NCBI RefSeq assembly: GCF_024609245.1
Contig: NZ_JANJYH010000005.1
Span: forward strand, 1-64,000
Direction: 5' to 3'
Length of the DNA: 64,000 bases
From: Haloarchaeobius sp. FL176
Lineage (GTDB): Archaea; Halobacteriota; Halobacteria; Halobacteriales; Natrialbaceae
A program made the translations under genes and the position numbers. This document shows, piece by piece, positions 25,268-33,507 of this stretch (positions within the stretch are counted from its first letter, which is position 1; each line of letters begins with the position of its first letter). Under the pieces are notes generated by a model, which saw only the letters and a program-made list of their open reading frames with translations, was not told the origin of the DNA and searched no databases.

Positions 25268-25720
25268 TCAGTCCCGCCCGACGTACACCGTCTTCTCGAC
25301 CGTCGCGTGGGTCGTCCCGTCCGCAGCGACGACATCGACCTCGTACTCGCGGTCGGTGCTCTCCTCGCGCTCCAGCCGCTCCCGGATAGTCGCCAGCTCG
25401 TCGTCGGGCAGACGGAACCGGGCGTACAGGTCCTCCGTCCCGGGTCGCTGGAATCGAACCGATGCGGCCTTGTCCCACACGGTGTACTCGTCGGGAAGTG
25501 CCTGGATGAGCATCATCGCGTAGATGGGGTCACACGCCCCGTAGATGCTCCCTCCGAACGTCGTTCCCATGTAGTTCCGCGTCCGGAGGTTCCGGGGAAT
25601 CTCGACCCGGACCTCCTGCCAGTCCTCGGCGATGTACCGGAGCCGGCCGCCGGTGCCCCAGTACGACGGCCACAGGTTGAACCCGAGCCGTTGCAGCCGG
25701 GTGCGCCACGATTCGCTCAT
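25268..25720 (-). CDS. Hotdog-fold protein (DUF4442-like)
   Basis: The 150-residue protein starts at ATG 25720 (MSESWRTRLQRLGFNLWPSYWGTGG). Its middle, NYMGTTFGGSIYGACDPIYAMMLIQAL (about 48-74), is the central helix with flanking strand of a hotdog thioesterase fold, and KAASVRFQRPGTEDLYARF is a following strand. DUF4442 proteins are related to acyl-CoA thioesterases, but a catalytic acid is not obvious here. It is likely a cytoplasmic acyl-binding or thioesterase protein. Confidence 0.78.
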   Translation of the reverse strand: MSESWRTRLQRLGFNLWPSYWGTGGRLRYIAEDWQEVRVEIPRNLRTRNYMGTTFGGSIYGACDPIYAMMLIQALPDEYTVWDKAASVRFQRPGTEDLYARFRLPDDELATIRERLEREESTDREYEVDVVAADGTTHATVEKTVYVGRD

Positions 25721-25906
25721 TGCTCTCCCGCAGGCTGTTCGGGGACGTGAGTGCTGTGGAACCCGTGTCGCGTCGTTTCGGGTTTCTCCGAAATGGTCGG
25801 TGGTCGGACTCGGTGAACGAGTTCGCACCCAGATTGTGCTGTCGGTTGCTGTGACCGATGCCGACCAGCGCGGCGACGTGGCCGGGTCCACCCACGGACC
25901 GACCGT

Positions 25907-26338
25907 TCACCCGGAGCAGGTCGTACTGCCGACGATGGTACCCTGTGGACCGACGAGAGTGACGCGGCCGTCGGGGCAGAGTCGTTCGTCCCGGTTCGCG
26001 CCGCGGACGAACTTCGGGGGGTCCGAGCGGTCCATCCCTTCGAGGACGCTCGTGGACTCGACGGCGACCCAGCTCCCGGGTTCGAGCGTGAGGCGGTCGA
26101 ACTCGTAGTCGGCACCGTCGTCGTACTCCAGCGTGTAGCCCCGCATCGGCACGTCGGTCGAGCCGTCGTTGTGGACGTAGACGCGTTCGCCGTTCTCGCC
26201 GGGGCGTTCGATGTCGAGGCGGAGCTCGGCGTCGGGCGGGTGGGTGCCGGGGGGGTCGACGGTGTCGAGCGTGCTGAGACAGCCACTCAGGCTCGCGACC
26301 GCGGCGGTCAGGACCGCACGGCGGGACGCCGGAGGCAT
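25907..26338 (-). CDS. Secreted lipoprotein with lamin-tail-like domain
   Basis: The 143-residue protein begins MPPASRRAVLTAAVASLSGC, a Tat-like RR signal with lipobox LSGC. The mature part reads as a small beta sandwich: GERVYVHNDGSTDVPMRGYTLEYDDGADYEFDRLTLEPGSWVAV and a final GRVTLVGPQGTIVGSTTC. The order of strand motifs (N-D-G, the GYTL strand, Y-F, L-EPG, then the V-L-V-G strand) resembles the lamin tail domain found in many haloarchaeal secreted proteins. This is pattern recognition, not a search. No partner gene is obvious. Confidence 0.65.
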   Translation of the reverse strand: MPPASRRAVLTAAVASLSGCLSTLDTVDPPGTHPPDAELRLDIERPGENGERVYVHNDGSTDVPMRGYTLEYDDGADYEFDRLTLEPGSWVAVESTSVLEGMDRSDPPKFVRGANRDERLCPDGRVTLVGPQGTIVGSTTCSG

Positions 26339-26447
26339 GACACCGGCTTACAGGGGAGGGCACAAATACGTATCCGACGCAGCGGCGGACACGCTGGCGG
26401 CGTACCCTGGGGGAAACCCGAGACAGCGGGTCGGCAGTTCTGGGACG

Positions 26448-26454
26448 TTTATGC
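26448..26454 (+). promoter_or_regulatory. TATA-like box of the alpha/beta hydrolase gene
   Basis: tttatgc is centred about 28 nt before ATG 26478. It also contains an in-frame ATG at 26451, but the promoter position argues that 26478 is the start of a leaderless message. Confidence 0.45.
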
Positions 26455-26477
26455 CGCGCCGGTTCGACGAACGTGGT

Positions 26478-27173
26478 ATGCAATCGCAGGTCACGAACGA
26501 GGATGGGGCGTCGGACCTGGTGTTCGTCCTCGGCTGGGGGAACCGCCACGAGCACGAGAACGTCGACTGGATGGTCCGACAGTTCGCCGACGCCGGCTAC
26601 CGCGTCCACACGCTCCAGATTCCGGTGTTCCCGGACGACTTCGGCGCGGACTACCTCGGGCCGGTGCGGTCGTACTGCGCGGACCTCGACGAGTTCCGGC
26701 TCGCAGGACACAGCACGGGCGGGCTCATCGCGGCGTACCTCGACGGAGCCGAGACGACGACCTACCTGAGCCCGTGGTGGGACTTCCCGCCGGAGTCGAA
26801 GGGTGCGCTGTTCTCGCTCGTCGGGAAGCTGGGGCTCGACGCGAAGTTCATCCCCTCGGGCGTCGGCGACCGTCGCGCCATCGGGGAGCTGACGACCGAC
26901 CGCCAGCTGGCGGACATCCCCGAAAAGGTGTCGCCCCGGTTCGTCCGCGAAGCGAGCCGCGGCCACCGCAACCGGCCCGAAATCGACGACGACGCCGTGG
27001 TGTTCTGCTCGCTCCGGGACCAGGTCGTCAGCGTCAGGGCCATCGGCGAGGCCGTCGACGCCGACCAGGTTCGGGTGTACGAGGGCGGCCACGAACTGTT
27101 CTCCTCGCGCCGTCGCGACGAGTACGTCGAGCAACTGCTGGCGGCGGTAGACGGCGGGCTGGACGCAGTGTAA
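26478..27173 (+). CDS. Alpha/beta hydrolase
   Basis: From ATG 26478 (MQSQVTNEDGASDLVFVLGWG) the protein has 231 residues. It has the nucleophile elbow LAGHSTGGLIAAYL (about 74-87) with the catalytic serine in GHSTGG, an acid in the SLRDQVVS region (about 183), and the histidine in EGGHELFSSRR (about 206-216). The short length and missing cap suggest a simple serine hydrolase. The stop TAA is embedded in a GTAAGAC motif discussed elsewhere. The next gene is convergent. Confidence 0.82.
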   Translation: MQSQVTNEDGASDLVFVLGWGNRHEHENVDWMVRQFADAGYRVHTLQIPVFPDDFGADYLGPVRSYCADLDEFRLAGHSTGGLIAAYLDGAETTTYLSPWWDFPPESKGALFSLVGKLGLDAKFIPSGVGDRRAIGELTTDRQLADIPEKVSPRFVREASRGHRNRPEIDDDAVVFCSLRDQVVSVRAIGEAVDADQVRVYEGGHELFSSRRRDEYVEQLLAAVDGGLDAV

Positions 27174-27223
27174 GACACACAGAAGCGACGGCGGAACGTG
27201 GAGGGCCGCGCGAGCGGGCCGCG

Positions 27224-29668
27224 TCAGGAGATGTAGCGCAGCCCGGAGCCGTGGTCGCTGTCGCTGTACTCGTCGAGCCCCGCCCAGTTCTCGATGCTGG
27301 AGCCGGTCTCAGCGACCGCGTCGAGCAGCCGCTCGGTCGTCACCGCGCCGTCGGCACGCAGGGCCGCCCGCATCGCGAGCGTCGCGACCGTCTCCAGATC
27401 GGCGACGGCGTAGCCCGCCGCACGGTCCGCGACAGCACGCCAGTCGACCGACTCGGCGAGCCGGTCGTCGACGTGTTCGCGGAGCACGGCAGCCCGGCGC
27501 TCCCGGTCCGGCGGCGGGACCTCGATGCGTTCGTCGAAGCAGCCCGAGTGGAGCACCTCCGTCGCGACGTGGTCGACCAGCGTGGCGGCACCGAGGACGA
27601 CAACCTCCTCGTCCCGGGTGTCCCGCAACGCGCCCCGGAGCCCGTGGGCGAACGCCGACGGGATACCGCCGGAGCGATGGTCGGTCCCCGCGAGCACGTC
27701 GAGGTCGTCGACGAGGACGACACAGGGCGCGTTCGCGCGGGCCACCTCGAAGGCGGCGTCGAGTGCCTCGGTCGGGTCTTCCCCCCAGTCGCCGGCGAGG
27801 CGTGCGGGCGTTACCCGGACGAGCGGGACGCCGAGGTCGCCCGCGACGGCCGCAGAGAGCGTGGTCTTGCCACAGCCCGGCGGACCGTACAGCAACGCGC
27901 CGTCGAGGCTCCCGACGCCGTACGACTCGTACCGCTCGGCGTCGGACAGCGGGGTGAGCAGGCGCTCCCGGAGGCGCTCGACCACGTTCGGCAGCCCGTC
28001 GACGTCCGCGAGCGTCAGCGACGGCTCACCCTCGACGATGTCGGCCGCGTCGAGGTCGACACCGGGCGGCTGGCGGACGTTCTCCCCCGCGACGCCCGTG
28101 GCGGCCGCGACCGGGTCGACGTGGTCGTAGTGGTCGAGCCACGAGGGGATCGAGGTGGTCGTCTCGCCGACCGCGGCTCGCAGGTGTGACTCGTCGATTG
28201 CGCAGTCCTCGTCGAGGGCCTCCCGGGCGGCGGTCTCCGCGACGAGTTCGAGGTCGCTCGAGGCGTATCCCTCGGTGCACTCGACGGTCCGCGAGAGGTG
28301 GATCTCCTCGACCGTCGGCCGGCCCGCGAGGTGGACCCGGAGTATCTCGGCGCGAGCGTCGGCGTCCGGCGGCGGAACCTCGATGCGCTCGTCGAACCGA
28401 CCGGAGCGGAGGATGGCGTCGTCGACGTCCTCGAGGAAGTTCGTCGCGCCGAGCACGACGACGTCCTCGCCGTCGATCGCCTGCAGCTCGGTCAGCAGCT
28501 GGTTGACCATCTGCTGCTCGCTGTTGGTCATGTCGTTGTCCCGGCTGGCGGCGACCGCGTCGATCTCGTCGAGGAAGACGAGACACGGCTGGTTCGCACG
28601 CGCGACGGCGAACACGTCCTGAACGTTCTCGGCGGCCTCGCCGACCCACTTGCTCGTCAGATCCGCCGGCGAGAGCTCGATGAAGTTGTGGTCGAGTTCG
28701 CCGGCGAGCGCGCCGGCGATGTACGTCTTCCCACAGCCCGGCGGACCGTGGAACAGGATACCGTTCGTGACGCCGAGGTCGTACTCGCGGTAGCGCTCGG
28801 GCTCGCGCAGCGGCGAGAGCACCCGCTCCTCGAGCAGCGCTTTCAGGTCGGCCATGCCGCCCACGTCGGCGAACTCCCGACCGGGCTCGGTCTCCAGCAA
28901 CGAGTCGACGTTCAGCTCGACGCCATCGGGCACGGTGAACCCCTGCTCGGCTGCTGGAACGGTGTCATCCGTGGCGTCGAGCCGGCCGGCCGACCGGACC
29001 CGGTCCATCACCGCCGAGGTCTCGGAGACGTACTGCGAGAGCCAGCGCTCGTCGCGGACCCTCCCCCGGCCGTCGGCCGTCCCGAACTCGCGGACGGCAC
29101 CGAAGCGGTCGGGGTGCTCGTCGCTCGTGAACGCCGCGACCCAGAACGGCAGATAGACCCGCGTCACGTCGTCGACAGAGACGAAGCCGTCGGGCGAGAA
29201 GTCGGCCGGAAGCCCGAGGCCCGCACGGAGCTCCTCGACCGCGTCCGGCTCCTGGTCCGCGGCGCGCTCGATACGCGCCCGAAGGAGTTCGGCGGCCTCC
29301 CGGTCGGACCGCCGGAAGCGCATCGGCAACGTCGCTTCCGGGCCCCCATCGCCGTGCAGGTCGTAGCGCTCGTCGAGGGCGACGTGCTCGGGGTCCCCGG
29401 CGCTCGCGGCGTACGTCGTCAGGTCGGCCTCGTGGTCCTCGCCGAGGCCGTCGACGAGCACGAACGCGTGCCGGCGGTGGTCGTCGTCGCCGGCCCAGCC
29501 GTCGACGGGCCGGTAGGCGACGCGGGCACGGACGACCGGGTAGAGCACCCGACAGAGCGCGTCGAGGTCGAAGGCGGACTCCGCGGCGGCCAGTTCGCCC
29601 ATCGCGTCCCGGGCGACGCCCACGCCGGGGAGTGTGCAGTCGACGTAGGTGGTGTCAAGACTGGTCAC
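27224..29668 (-). CDS. Double AAA ATPase (CDC48-like) with degenerate second domain
   Basis: The 814-residue protein has an N-terminal domain of about 260 residues that I do not recognise, then two AAA modules. D1 has Walker A GPPGCGKT (308-315), Walker B LVFLDEID (363-370), sensor-1 N410 and both arginine fingers in RSGRFD (R421, R424). D2 keeps Walker A GPPGCGKT (595-602) but has LVDDLD at Walker B (E to D), T696 at sensor 1, and HSGCFD (H707, C710) where the arginines should be. D1 should be the active ATPase; D2 probably binds nucleotide without normal hydrolysis. The N-domain differs from the double-psi barrel of CDC48, so this is a separate haloarchaeal type. Confidence 0.88.
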   Translation of the reverse strand: MTSLDTTYVDCTLPGVGVARDAMGELAAAESAFDLDALCRVLYPVVRARVAYRPVDGWAGDDDHRRHAFVLVDGLGEDHEADLTTYAASAGDPEHVALDERYDLHGDGGPEATLPMRFRRSDREAAELLRARIERAADQEPDAVEELRAGLGLPADFSPDGFVSVDDVTRVYLPFWVAAFTSDEHPDRFGAVREFGTADGRGRVRDERWLSQYVSETSAVMDRVRSAGRLDATDDTVPAAEQGFTVPDGVELNVDSLLETEPGREFADVGGMADLKALLEERVLSPLREPERYREYDLGVTNGILFHGPPGCGKTYIAGALAGELDHNFIELSPADLTSKWVGEAAENVQDVFAVARANQPCLVFLDEIDAVAASRDNDMTNSEQQMVNQLLTELQAIDGEDVVVLGATNFLEDVDDAILRSGRFDERIEVPPPDADARAEILRVHLAGRPTVEEIHLSRTVECTEGYASSDLELVAETAAREALDEDCAIDESHLRAAVGETTTSIPSWLDHYDHVDPVAAATGVAGENVRQPPGVDLDAADIVEGEPSLTLADVDGLPNVVERLRERLLTPLSDAERYESYGVGSLDGALLYGPPGCGKTTLSAAVAGDLGVPLVRVTPARLAGDWGEDPTEALDAAFEVARANAPCVVLVDDLDVLAGTDHRSGGIPSAFAHGLRGALRDTRDEEVVVLGAATLVDHVATEVLHSGCFDERIEVPPPDRERRAAVLREHVDDRLAESVDWRAVADRAAGYAVADLETVATLAMRAALRADGAVTTERLLDAVAETGSSIENWAGLDEYSDSDHGSGLRYIS

Positions 29669-29825
29669 GCGGACTCACGCCCGGGGACGGGCTCGTGGAG
29701 AGAATTCGAGCGGGACATCGTTGCGTTGGTTCAACGCACCGGGTGTCAAATCACTTTCGAGATGGGCGAGGGCGGGGCGTACGGACCCGAAACGGGTTTC
29801 CCGGCCCGTCGACAACCGACGAGCG

Positions 29826-30806
29826 ATGACCGAGTGCACCAGATGCGGCCGGGAGGCCGTGATGCACGCCGCCTACTCCGGCGCGCACCTCTGCGAGTCG
29901 CATTTCTGCGAATCCGTCGAGAAGCGGGTGCGAAAGCGCGTCCGCGAGGACGGCCTGGTGCCACGCGACGCGACGCCCGACGACCCCGAGACGTGGGTCA
30001 TCGGACTCTCCGGCGGGAAGGACAGCGTCGTCCTCACGCAGATCCTCGACGAGACGTTCACCGAGGACCCCCGCATCGAGCTGGTCGCGCTGACTATCCA
30101 CGAGGGTATCGAGGGCTACCGCGACGAGAGCGTCGACGCCTGCGTCGAGCTCGCCGACGAGCTCTCGATGCGCCACGAGCTCGTCACCTACGAGGACGAG
30201 TTCGGCGTCCGGATGGACGACGTGGTCGAGGACGACCCCGAGAACATGGCCGCCTGCGCCTACTGCGGCGTGTTCCGCCGCGACCTGCTGGAGCGCTACG
30301 CCGACGAGTTCGGCGCGGACAAGCTGCTGACCGGCCACAACCTCGACGACGAGGCCCAGACGGCGATGATGAACTTCCTGGAGGGCGACGTGGCCCAGAT
30401 GGCCAAGCACTTCGACGCCTCCATCGGCGGCTTCGACGGCGACGACGCCCGCAAGGAACAGGACGAGTTCGTCCCCCGCGCGAAGCCGCTGCGCGACGTG
30501 CCCGAGAAGGAGGTCGCCCTCTACTGTCACCTCCGCGACCTCCCGGCGCATATCACCGAGTGTCCGCACTCGAGCGAGGCCTACCGCGGGGAGATACAGC
30601 AGTTGCTGTACGAACTGGAGGAGAACCACCCCGGGACGCGCCACTCCATCATGGCCGGCTACGAGGAGCTCGCAGGCGTGCTCGCGGACCGGTACGACGA
30701 GGACGGCGACGGTCCCGACCTGCACGAATGCGAGGAGTGCGGCGCGACGACGACCCGGGACCGCTGCCGGAAGTGCTCGCTGCTCGACTCGCTCGAGGCG
30801 GTCTAG
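29826..30806 (+). CDS. ncsA: tRNA 2-thiolation protein NcsA (TtuA/Ncs6 family)
   Basis: The 326-residue protein starts at ATG 29826. It has an N-terminal zinc finger (CTRC at 4-7, then H-L-CESHFC near 22), the PP-loop IGLSGGKDSVV (about 60-70), a central CAYCGVFRR (about 143-151) with catalytic cysteines, DKLLTGHNLDDEAQT, ITECPHSSEAYRG, and a C-terminal zinc finger CEEC ... CRKC. Family members adenylate U34 or U54 and insert sulfur from a ubiquitin-like carrier (SAMP2 in haloarchaea). It is the likely tRNA-Lys U34 thiolase. Its last 4 nt overlap the convergent membrane protein gene. Confidence 0.9.
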   Translation: MTECTRCGREAVMHAAYSGAHLCESHFCESVEKRVRKRVREDGLVPRDATPDDPETWVIGLSGGKDSVVLTQILDETFTEDPRIELVALTIHEGIEGYRDESVDACVELADELSMRHELVTYEDEFGVRMDDVVEDDPENMAACAYCGVFRRDLLERYADEFGADKLLTGHNLDDEAQTAMMNFLEGDVAQMAKHFDASIGGFDGDDARKEQDEFVPRAKPLRDVPEKEVALYCHLRDLPAHITECPHSSEAYRGEIQQLLYELEENHPGTRHSIMAGYEELAGVLADRYDEDGDGPDLHECEECGATTTRDRCRKCSLLDSLEAV

Positions 30807-31075
30807 AGCCAGGATGCCGGGATGCCGAGCACGACGGCGAGGAAGCCGACGAGGACCCCGGCGTCCACGTACTGGCGGTCGAGGTCGCCCCGCTCGTCGG
30901 CGTAGAGGCTCACGCCCACGAGGACGACACCGAAGCCGAACAGCCCGAGTGCCAGCGGTGTGTCGTGGATGCCCGTCGTCTCGCCGCCGTGGGCCGCCAC
31001 GCGGCCGGTGAGAGCGAGGACACAGAGCACCGCCGTCGTCACCGCCCCGGCACCGGTGCGCGACCGGCCGCTCAC
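30803..31075 (-). CDS. Small membrane protein, unknown function
   Basis: The 90-residue protein starts at GTG 31075 and has a signal-like first helix (TTAVLCVLALTGRVAAHGGE, about 13-32), then two more helices (LALGLFGFGVVLVGVSLYA and DAGVLVGFLAVVLGIPASWL). The GTG overlaps the TGA of a 25-codon ORF upstream as GTGA, which suggests translational coupling. The gene ends inside the last codons of ncsA on the other strand. Function unknown. Confidence 0.7.
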   Translation of the reverse strand: MSGRSRTGAGAVTTAVLCVLALTGRVAAHGGETTGIHDTPLALGLFGFGVVLVGVSLYADERGDLDRQYVDAGVLVGFLAVVLGIPASWL

Positions 31076-31149
31076 GCCGCATCACCACGCGACGGTGTCG
31101 GCGCGACGACGTAGGTCAGCAACAGCCCGGTCGTCGACGTGTTCGCCAT
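31072..31149 (-). CDS. 25-residue leaderless small ORF coupled to the membrane protein gene
   Basis: ATG 31149 opens 25 codons (MANTSTTGLLLTYVVAPTPS then RGDAA) ending TGA at 31072-31074, which overlaps the GTG of the next gene as GTGA. A TATA-like box (minus strand gtataagc, 31173-31180) is centred about 28 nt before this ATG, exactly the leaderless spacing, while the membrane protein GTG would be about 100 nt away. So ribosomes probably enter at this ORF. The peptide has one hydrophobic stretch (GLLLTYVVA). Whether the peptide itself matters is unknown. Confidence 0.5.
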   Translation of the reverse strand: MANTSTTGLLLTYVVAPTPSRGDAA

Positions 31150-31172
31150 ATTCGAGCGTCGTGCGGGCACCC

Positions 31173-31180
31173 GCTTATAC
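31173..31180 (-). promoter_or_regulatory. TATA-like box for the 25-codon ORF and membrane protein
   Basis: The minus strand reads cgtataag here. Its centre is about 28 nt from ATG 31149. Confidence 0.45.
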
Positions 31181-31294
31181 GTTTTAGATTCCTTGCTGTC
31201 CCAGAACACACCACGGCGACGTTCCACACAGCCCGCGTGTGGCGTGTAAGACACACCCCGAAACCGATTTGGGACGTGGCATGGAACGGCGACC

Positions 31295-31834
31295 ATGGGA
31301 CTGCTCGACGCGCTGCGGAGCCTGCTGCGGTCGTCGTCGTCGGACGATTCGGTCGAGGACCCGGCCGAGCGTGCGACGCCGGCGGCCGACCCCGACCGGA
31401 TGTACGCCACCGCGCCGTCCGACGACGACGACGAGCACGACCGCGACCCCGCCAGGTCGGGGCAGCCGTCGAACCCACCGGAGCTGTTCGCCCGGGAGGC
31501 CGAGGAGTGTGCCGACTTCTGGAGCGACTACGAGCTGGATTTCACGACCGACTCGCTCGCACGGCTCGACGACGCTGTCGACGAACGGTTCGAGTCACGA
31601 CGGTTCGTCGGTGTCGAACCGGCCGCGAGCGGGAGCGCCGACGCACGCGCGTTCGAGCGCGCAGTCCGCTCGTTCGGCAGCTACTGCGGCGAGACGCTCG
31701 TCCGCGACGCCGGCTGAGAGTGGGTAGAGCACGACGACTGGCACGTCACCGACGGCGACGAAACGGTCGACCCGTTCGCCGTCGCGACCGACGTCTTCCG
31801 TTCCGAGACGTCGTTTACGTCCGTCCGTGACTGA
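31295..31834 (+). pseudogene. Unknown acidic protein gene interrupted by an in-frame TGA
   Basis: ATG 31295 opens 140 codons (MGLLDALRSLLRSSSSDDSV...) up to TGA at 31715-31717. The same frame then continues for 38 codons of normal composition, EWVEHDDWHVTDGDETVDPF and onward, to TGA at 31832-31834. A single change of TGG to TGA at codon 141 would explain this: the restored reading VRDAGWEWVEHDDWHV is natural. The first 140 residues are polar with a C-terminal FGSYCGETLVRD motif. The family is not recognised. A GTAAGAC motif lies 43 nt upstream of the start. Confidence 0.65.
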
Positions 31835-31865
31835 GTCGGCCAGCGCCGCCGCTTCTCGGTCGGGT

Positions 31866-31878
31866 CGAAAGAAAGTGG
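31866..31878 (-). terminator. T-rich terminator behind ftsZ2
   Basis: On the minus strand the sequence ccactttctttcg follows the ftsZ2 stop by about 10 nt. T-rich tract of the archaeal type; inference only. Confidence 0.35.
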
Positions 31879-31887
31879 AATACCGAT

Positions 31888-33108
31888 TCAGCGGATGACG
31901 TCGAGTCCGTTGTTCTTCTCGATCTCGTCCTGGCCGCCGTCGCCCCAGGTGCTACCGGAGCTCGAGCCGCCCCCGCTGGCCGGCTGGTCGCCGCCGTTCT
32001 GGACCGGCTGACCGCCGGGCTGGGCCTCGAACTCCGCCTCGTCGACGCCGTCGATGGCCTGGCGGGACTTGTTGGCCTGCTTCTGCGTGCTCGGGCCGAG
32101 CACCTGCGCGCTCTGGACGCCGGTCATGATGGCCATGACGCGGACCTTACCCTTGTAGTTCTCCTGGATGCGTGCGCCCCAGATGACGTTCGCGCTGGCC
32201 TCCAGCCGTTCGGTGATGTTGTTCGCGATGCCCTCGGCCTCCTTCAGCGTGAGGTCCGGGCCACCCGTGATGTGGACGAGCCCACCGGATGCACCACGGT
32301 AGTCTACGTCCAGCAGCGGGTGGTTCATCGCGTCGTTCACCACCTCGCGCGTCTTGTTCTTGTCCTGTGTCTCGCCGACGAGCATCACCGCGACGCCACC
32401 CTGGTTCATGATGGACGTCATGTCGGCGTAGTCCAGGTTGATGAGGCTCGGCTGTGTGATGGTCTCCGAGATCCCCTTGACCGTCTCGGCGATGATCTGG
32501 TCCATGACCGAGAACGCCTTGCCGATGGGCAGGTTCGGGACGTAGTCGAGCAGCCGGTTGTTGTCCAGCACGATGATGGAGTCGGCCTCCTCGCGGAGCT
32601 TCTCCAGGCCTTCCTCGGCCTTCACCGTGCGGGCGCGCTCGACGTTGAACGGCGTCGACACCATGCCGACGACGATTGCGCCCTGTTCCTTCGCGATGCT
32701 GGAGACGACCGGGGCGGCACCGGTACCGGTCCCGCCACCCATGCCGGCGGTCACGAACACGAGGTCCGCGTCGCCGAGCACCTCCTTGATCGTGCCCTGG
32801 GCCATCTCGGTCGCGCGCTCGCCCATCGAGGGGTCGCCGCCCGCGCCGAGCCCGTTGGTGAGGGACTTGCCGACCAGGATCTTCGTGTCGGCTTCGATCA
32901 TCTTGAGGTGCTGCTTGTCGGTGTTGATGGCGACGGTGTCGGCACCGTCGACGCCGATGTTGTACAGTCGGTTGACGGTGTTGTTGCCGGCGCCACCGCA
33001 GCCGACGATGACGATGCGCGGATCGCCGAACTCGTCACCTGTCGTGTCGGCCTGCTGCTTCTGCTCTCGTTCCTCGTGCTCGAGGGCTTCTTGGACGATA
33101 TCCTGCAT
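31888..33108 (-). CDS. ftsZ2: Cell division GTPase FtsZ2
   Basis: The 406-residue protein is a full Fts[17 protein letters not shown] near residue 33, the tubulin signature [15 protein letters not shown] (about 122-136), [24 protein letters not shown], and the T7 loop NLDYADM that completes the GTPase site of the next subunit. The start [19 protein letters not shown] and the flexible Gln/Gly/Ser-rich linker ending in DVIR fit the haloarchaeal FtsZ2 group, the paralogue that drives constriction. It follows cdrS by 2 nt, so the two form one operon. Confidence 0.93.
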   Translation of the reverse strand: MQDIVQEALEHEEREQKQQADTTGDEFGDPRIVIVGCGGAGNNTVNRLYNIGVDGADTVAINTDKQHLKMIEADTKILVGKSLTNGLGAGGDPSMGERATEMAQGTIKEVLGDADLVFVTAGMGGGTGTGAAPVVSSIAKEQGAIVVGMVSTPFNVERARTVKAEEGLEKLREEADSIIVLDNNRLLDYVPNLPIGKAFSVMDQIIAETVKGISETITQPSLINLDYADMTSIMNQGGVAVMLVGETQDKNKTREVVNDAMNHPLLDVDYRGASGGLVHITGGPDLTLKEAEGIANNITERLEASANVIWGARIQENYKGKVRVMAIMTGVQSAQVLGPSTQKQANKSRQAIDGVDEAEFEAQPGGQPVQNGGDQPASGGGSSSGSTWGDGGQDEIEKNNGLDVIR

Positions 33109-33110
33109 CG

Positions 33111-33287
33111 TTAGACCTTTGCCCAGGTGCGCTGGGATTTCTCGTTCGAACGGTCGTTCTGCTCGTTGAGCATCTCACGGACTGCCGACCGGATCGCTTC
33201 GCTCCGGTTCGGGTACTCGCCCGTTTCGACCATCTGTTCAACCTCCTCTATCTGCTGCTTCGGTATTCGCAGTGTCACACGCTCCAT
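33111..33287 (-). CDS. cdrS: CdrS ribbon-helix-helix regulator of cell division
   Basis: The 58-residue protein ([20 protein letters not shown]...) is a minimal ribbon-helix-helix protein: strand ERVTLRIP, helix [13 protein letters not shown], then [16 protein letters not shown], the conserved RHH second helix. In Haloferax and Halobacterium the gene next to ftsZ2 is cdrS, a global regulator that controls ftsZ2 and other division genes; this locus has the same order. The C-terminal tail ([18 protein letters not shown]) is basic. It is cotranscribed with ftsZ2. Confidence 0.9.
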   Translation of the reverse strand: MERVTLRIPKQQIEEVEQMVETGEYPNRSEAIRSAVREMLNEQNDRSNEKSQRTWAKV

Positions 33288-33306
33288 GGTTCTGATTCCC
33301 CTTTGG

Positions 33307-33417
33307 GTAAGACGTCCCGCGTGGCACATTGTTGCACGCGTTCCGTCTTACACACCGAAACCGTACGCGGGAGCCCCGTATTCTCCCGAATCCGTGTGTG
33401 TAAGACACCCGTCTTAC
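33307..33417. promoter_or_regulatory. Four GTAAGAC/GTCTTAC motifs in the cdrS-ftsZ2 leader/promoter
   Basis: GTAAGAC occurs at 33307-33313 and 33400-33406 and its complement GTCTTAC at 33345-33351 and 33411-33417. The last two form an inverted repeat with a 4 nt spacer. With the TATA-like box at 33440-33451 the start of the cdrS transcript would fall on this inverted repeat, the position of a repressor site. RHH proteins bind short inverted or direct repeats, so CdrS or CdrL is the obvious candidate binder. Confidence 0.6.
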
Positions 33418-33439
33418 GCAACTGTATGCACTGTGTCAT

Positions 33440-33451
33440 ACATAATAAATC
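33440..33451 (-). promoter_or_regulatory. TATA-like region of cdrS-ftsZ2
   Basis: The minus strand reads gatttattatgt in an AT-rich patch, the best TATA match between cdrL and cdrS. Transcription would start near 33415-33420, giving a leader of about 130 nt before ATG 33287. Confidence 0.5.
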
Positions 33452-33507
33452 TACCGCCTATTTCGACCGCCGAGTCGTCGTCTCGTGTGACGACAGCCCT
33501 GTTTGTC

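Noticed and set aside
28298-31114. Very long plus-strand open frame (938 codons) opposite the AAA ATPase
   Set aside because: It is the antisense shadow of a GC-rich gene and then runs through ncsA in a wrong frame; the product is Arg/Pro-rich without any domain.
31715-31717. TGA as selenocysteine codon
   Set aside because: No SECIS-like stem-loop or neighbouring Sec machinery is visible, haloarchaea are not known to use Sec, and TGG to TGA is the simpler explanation.
32272-33114. Plus-strand ORF opposite ftsZ2
   Set aside because: It is a shadow of ftsZ2, with His/Val/Asp-rich composition typical of antisense frames.
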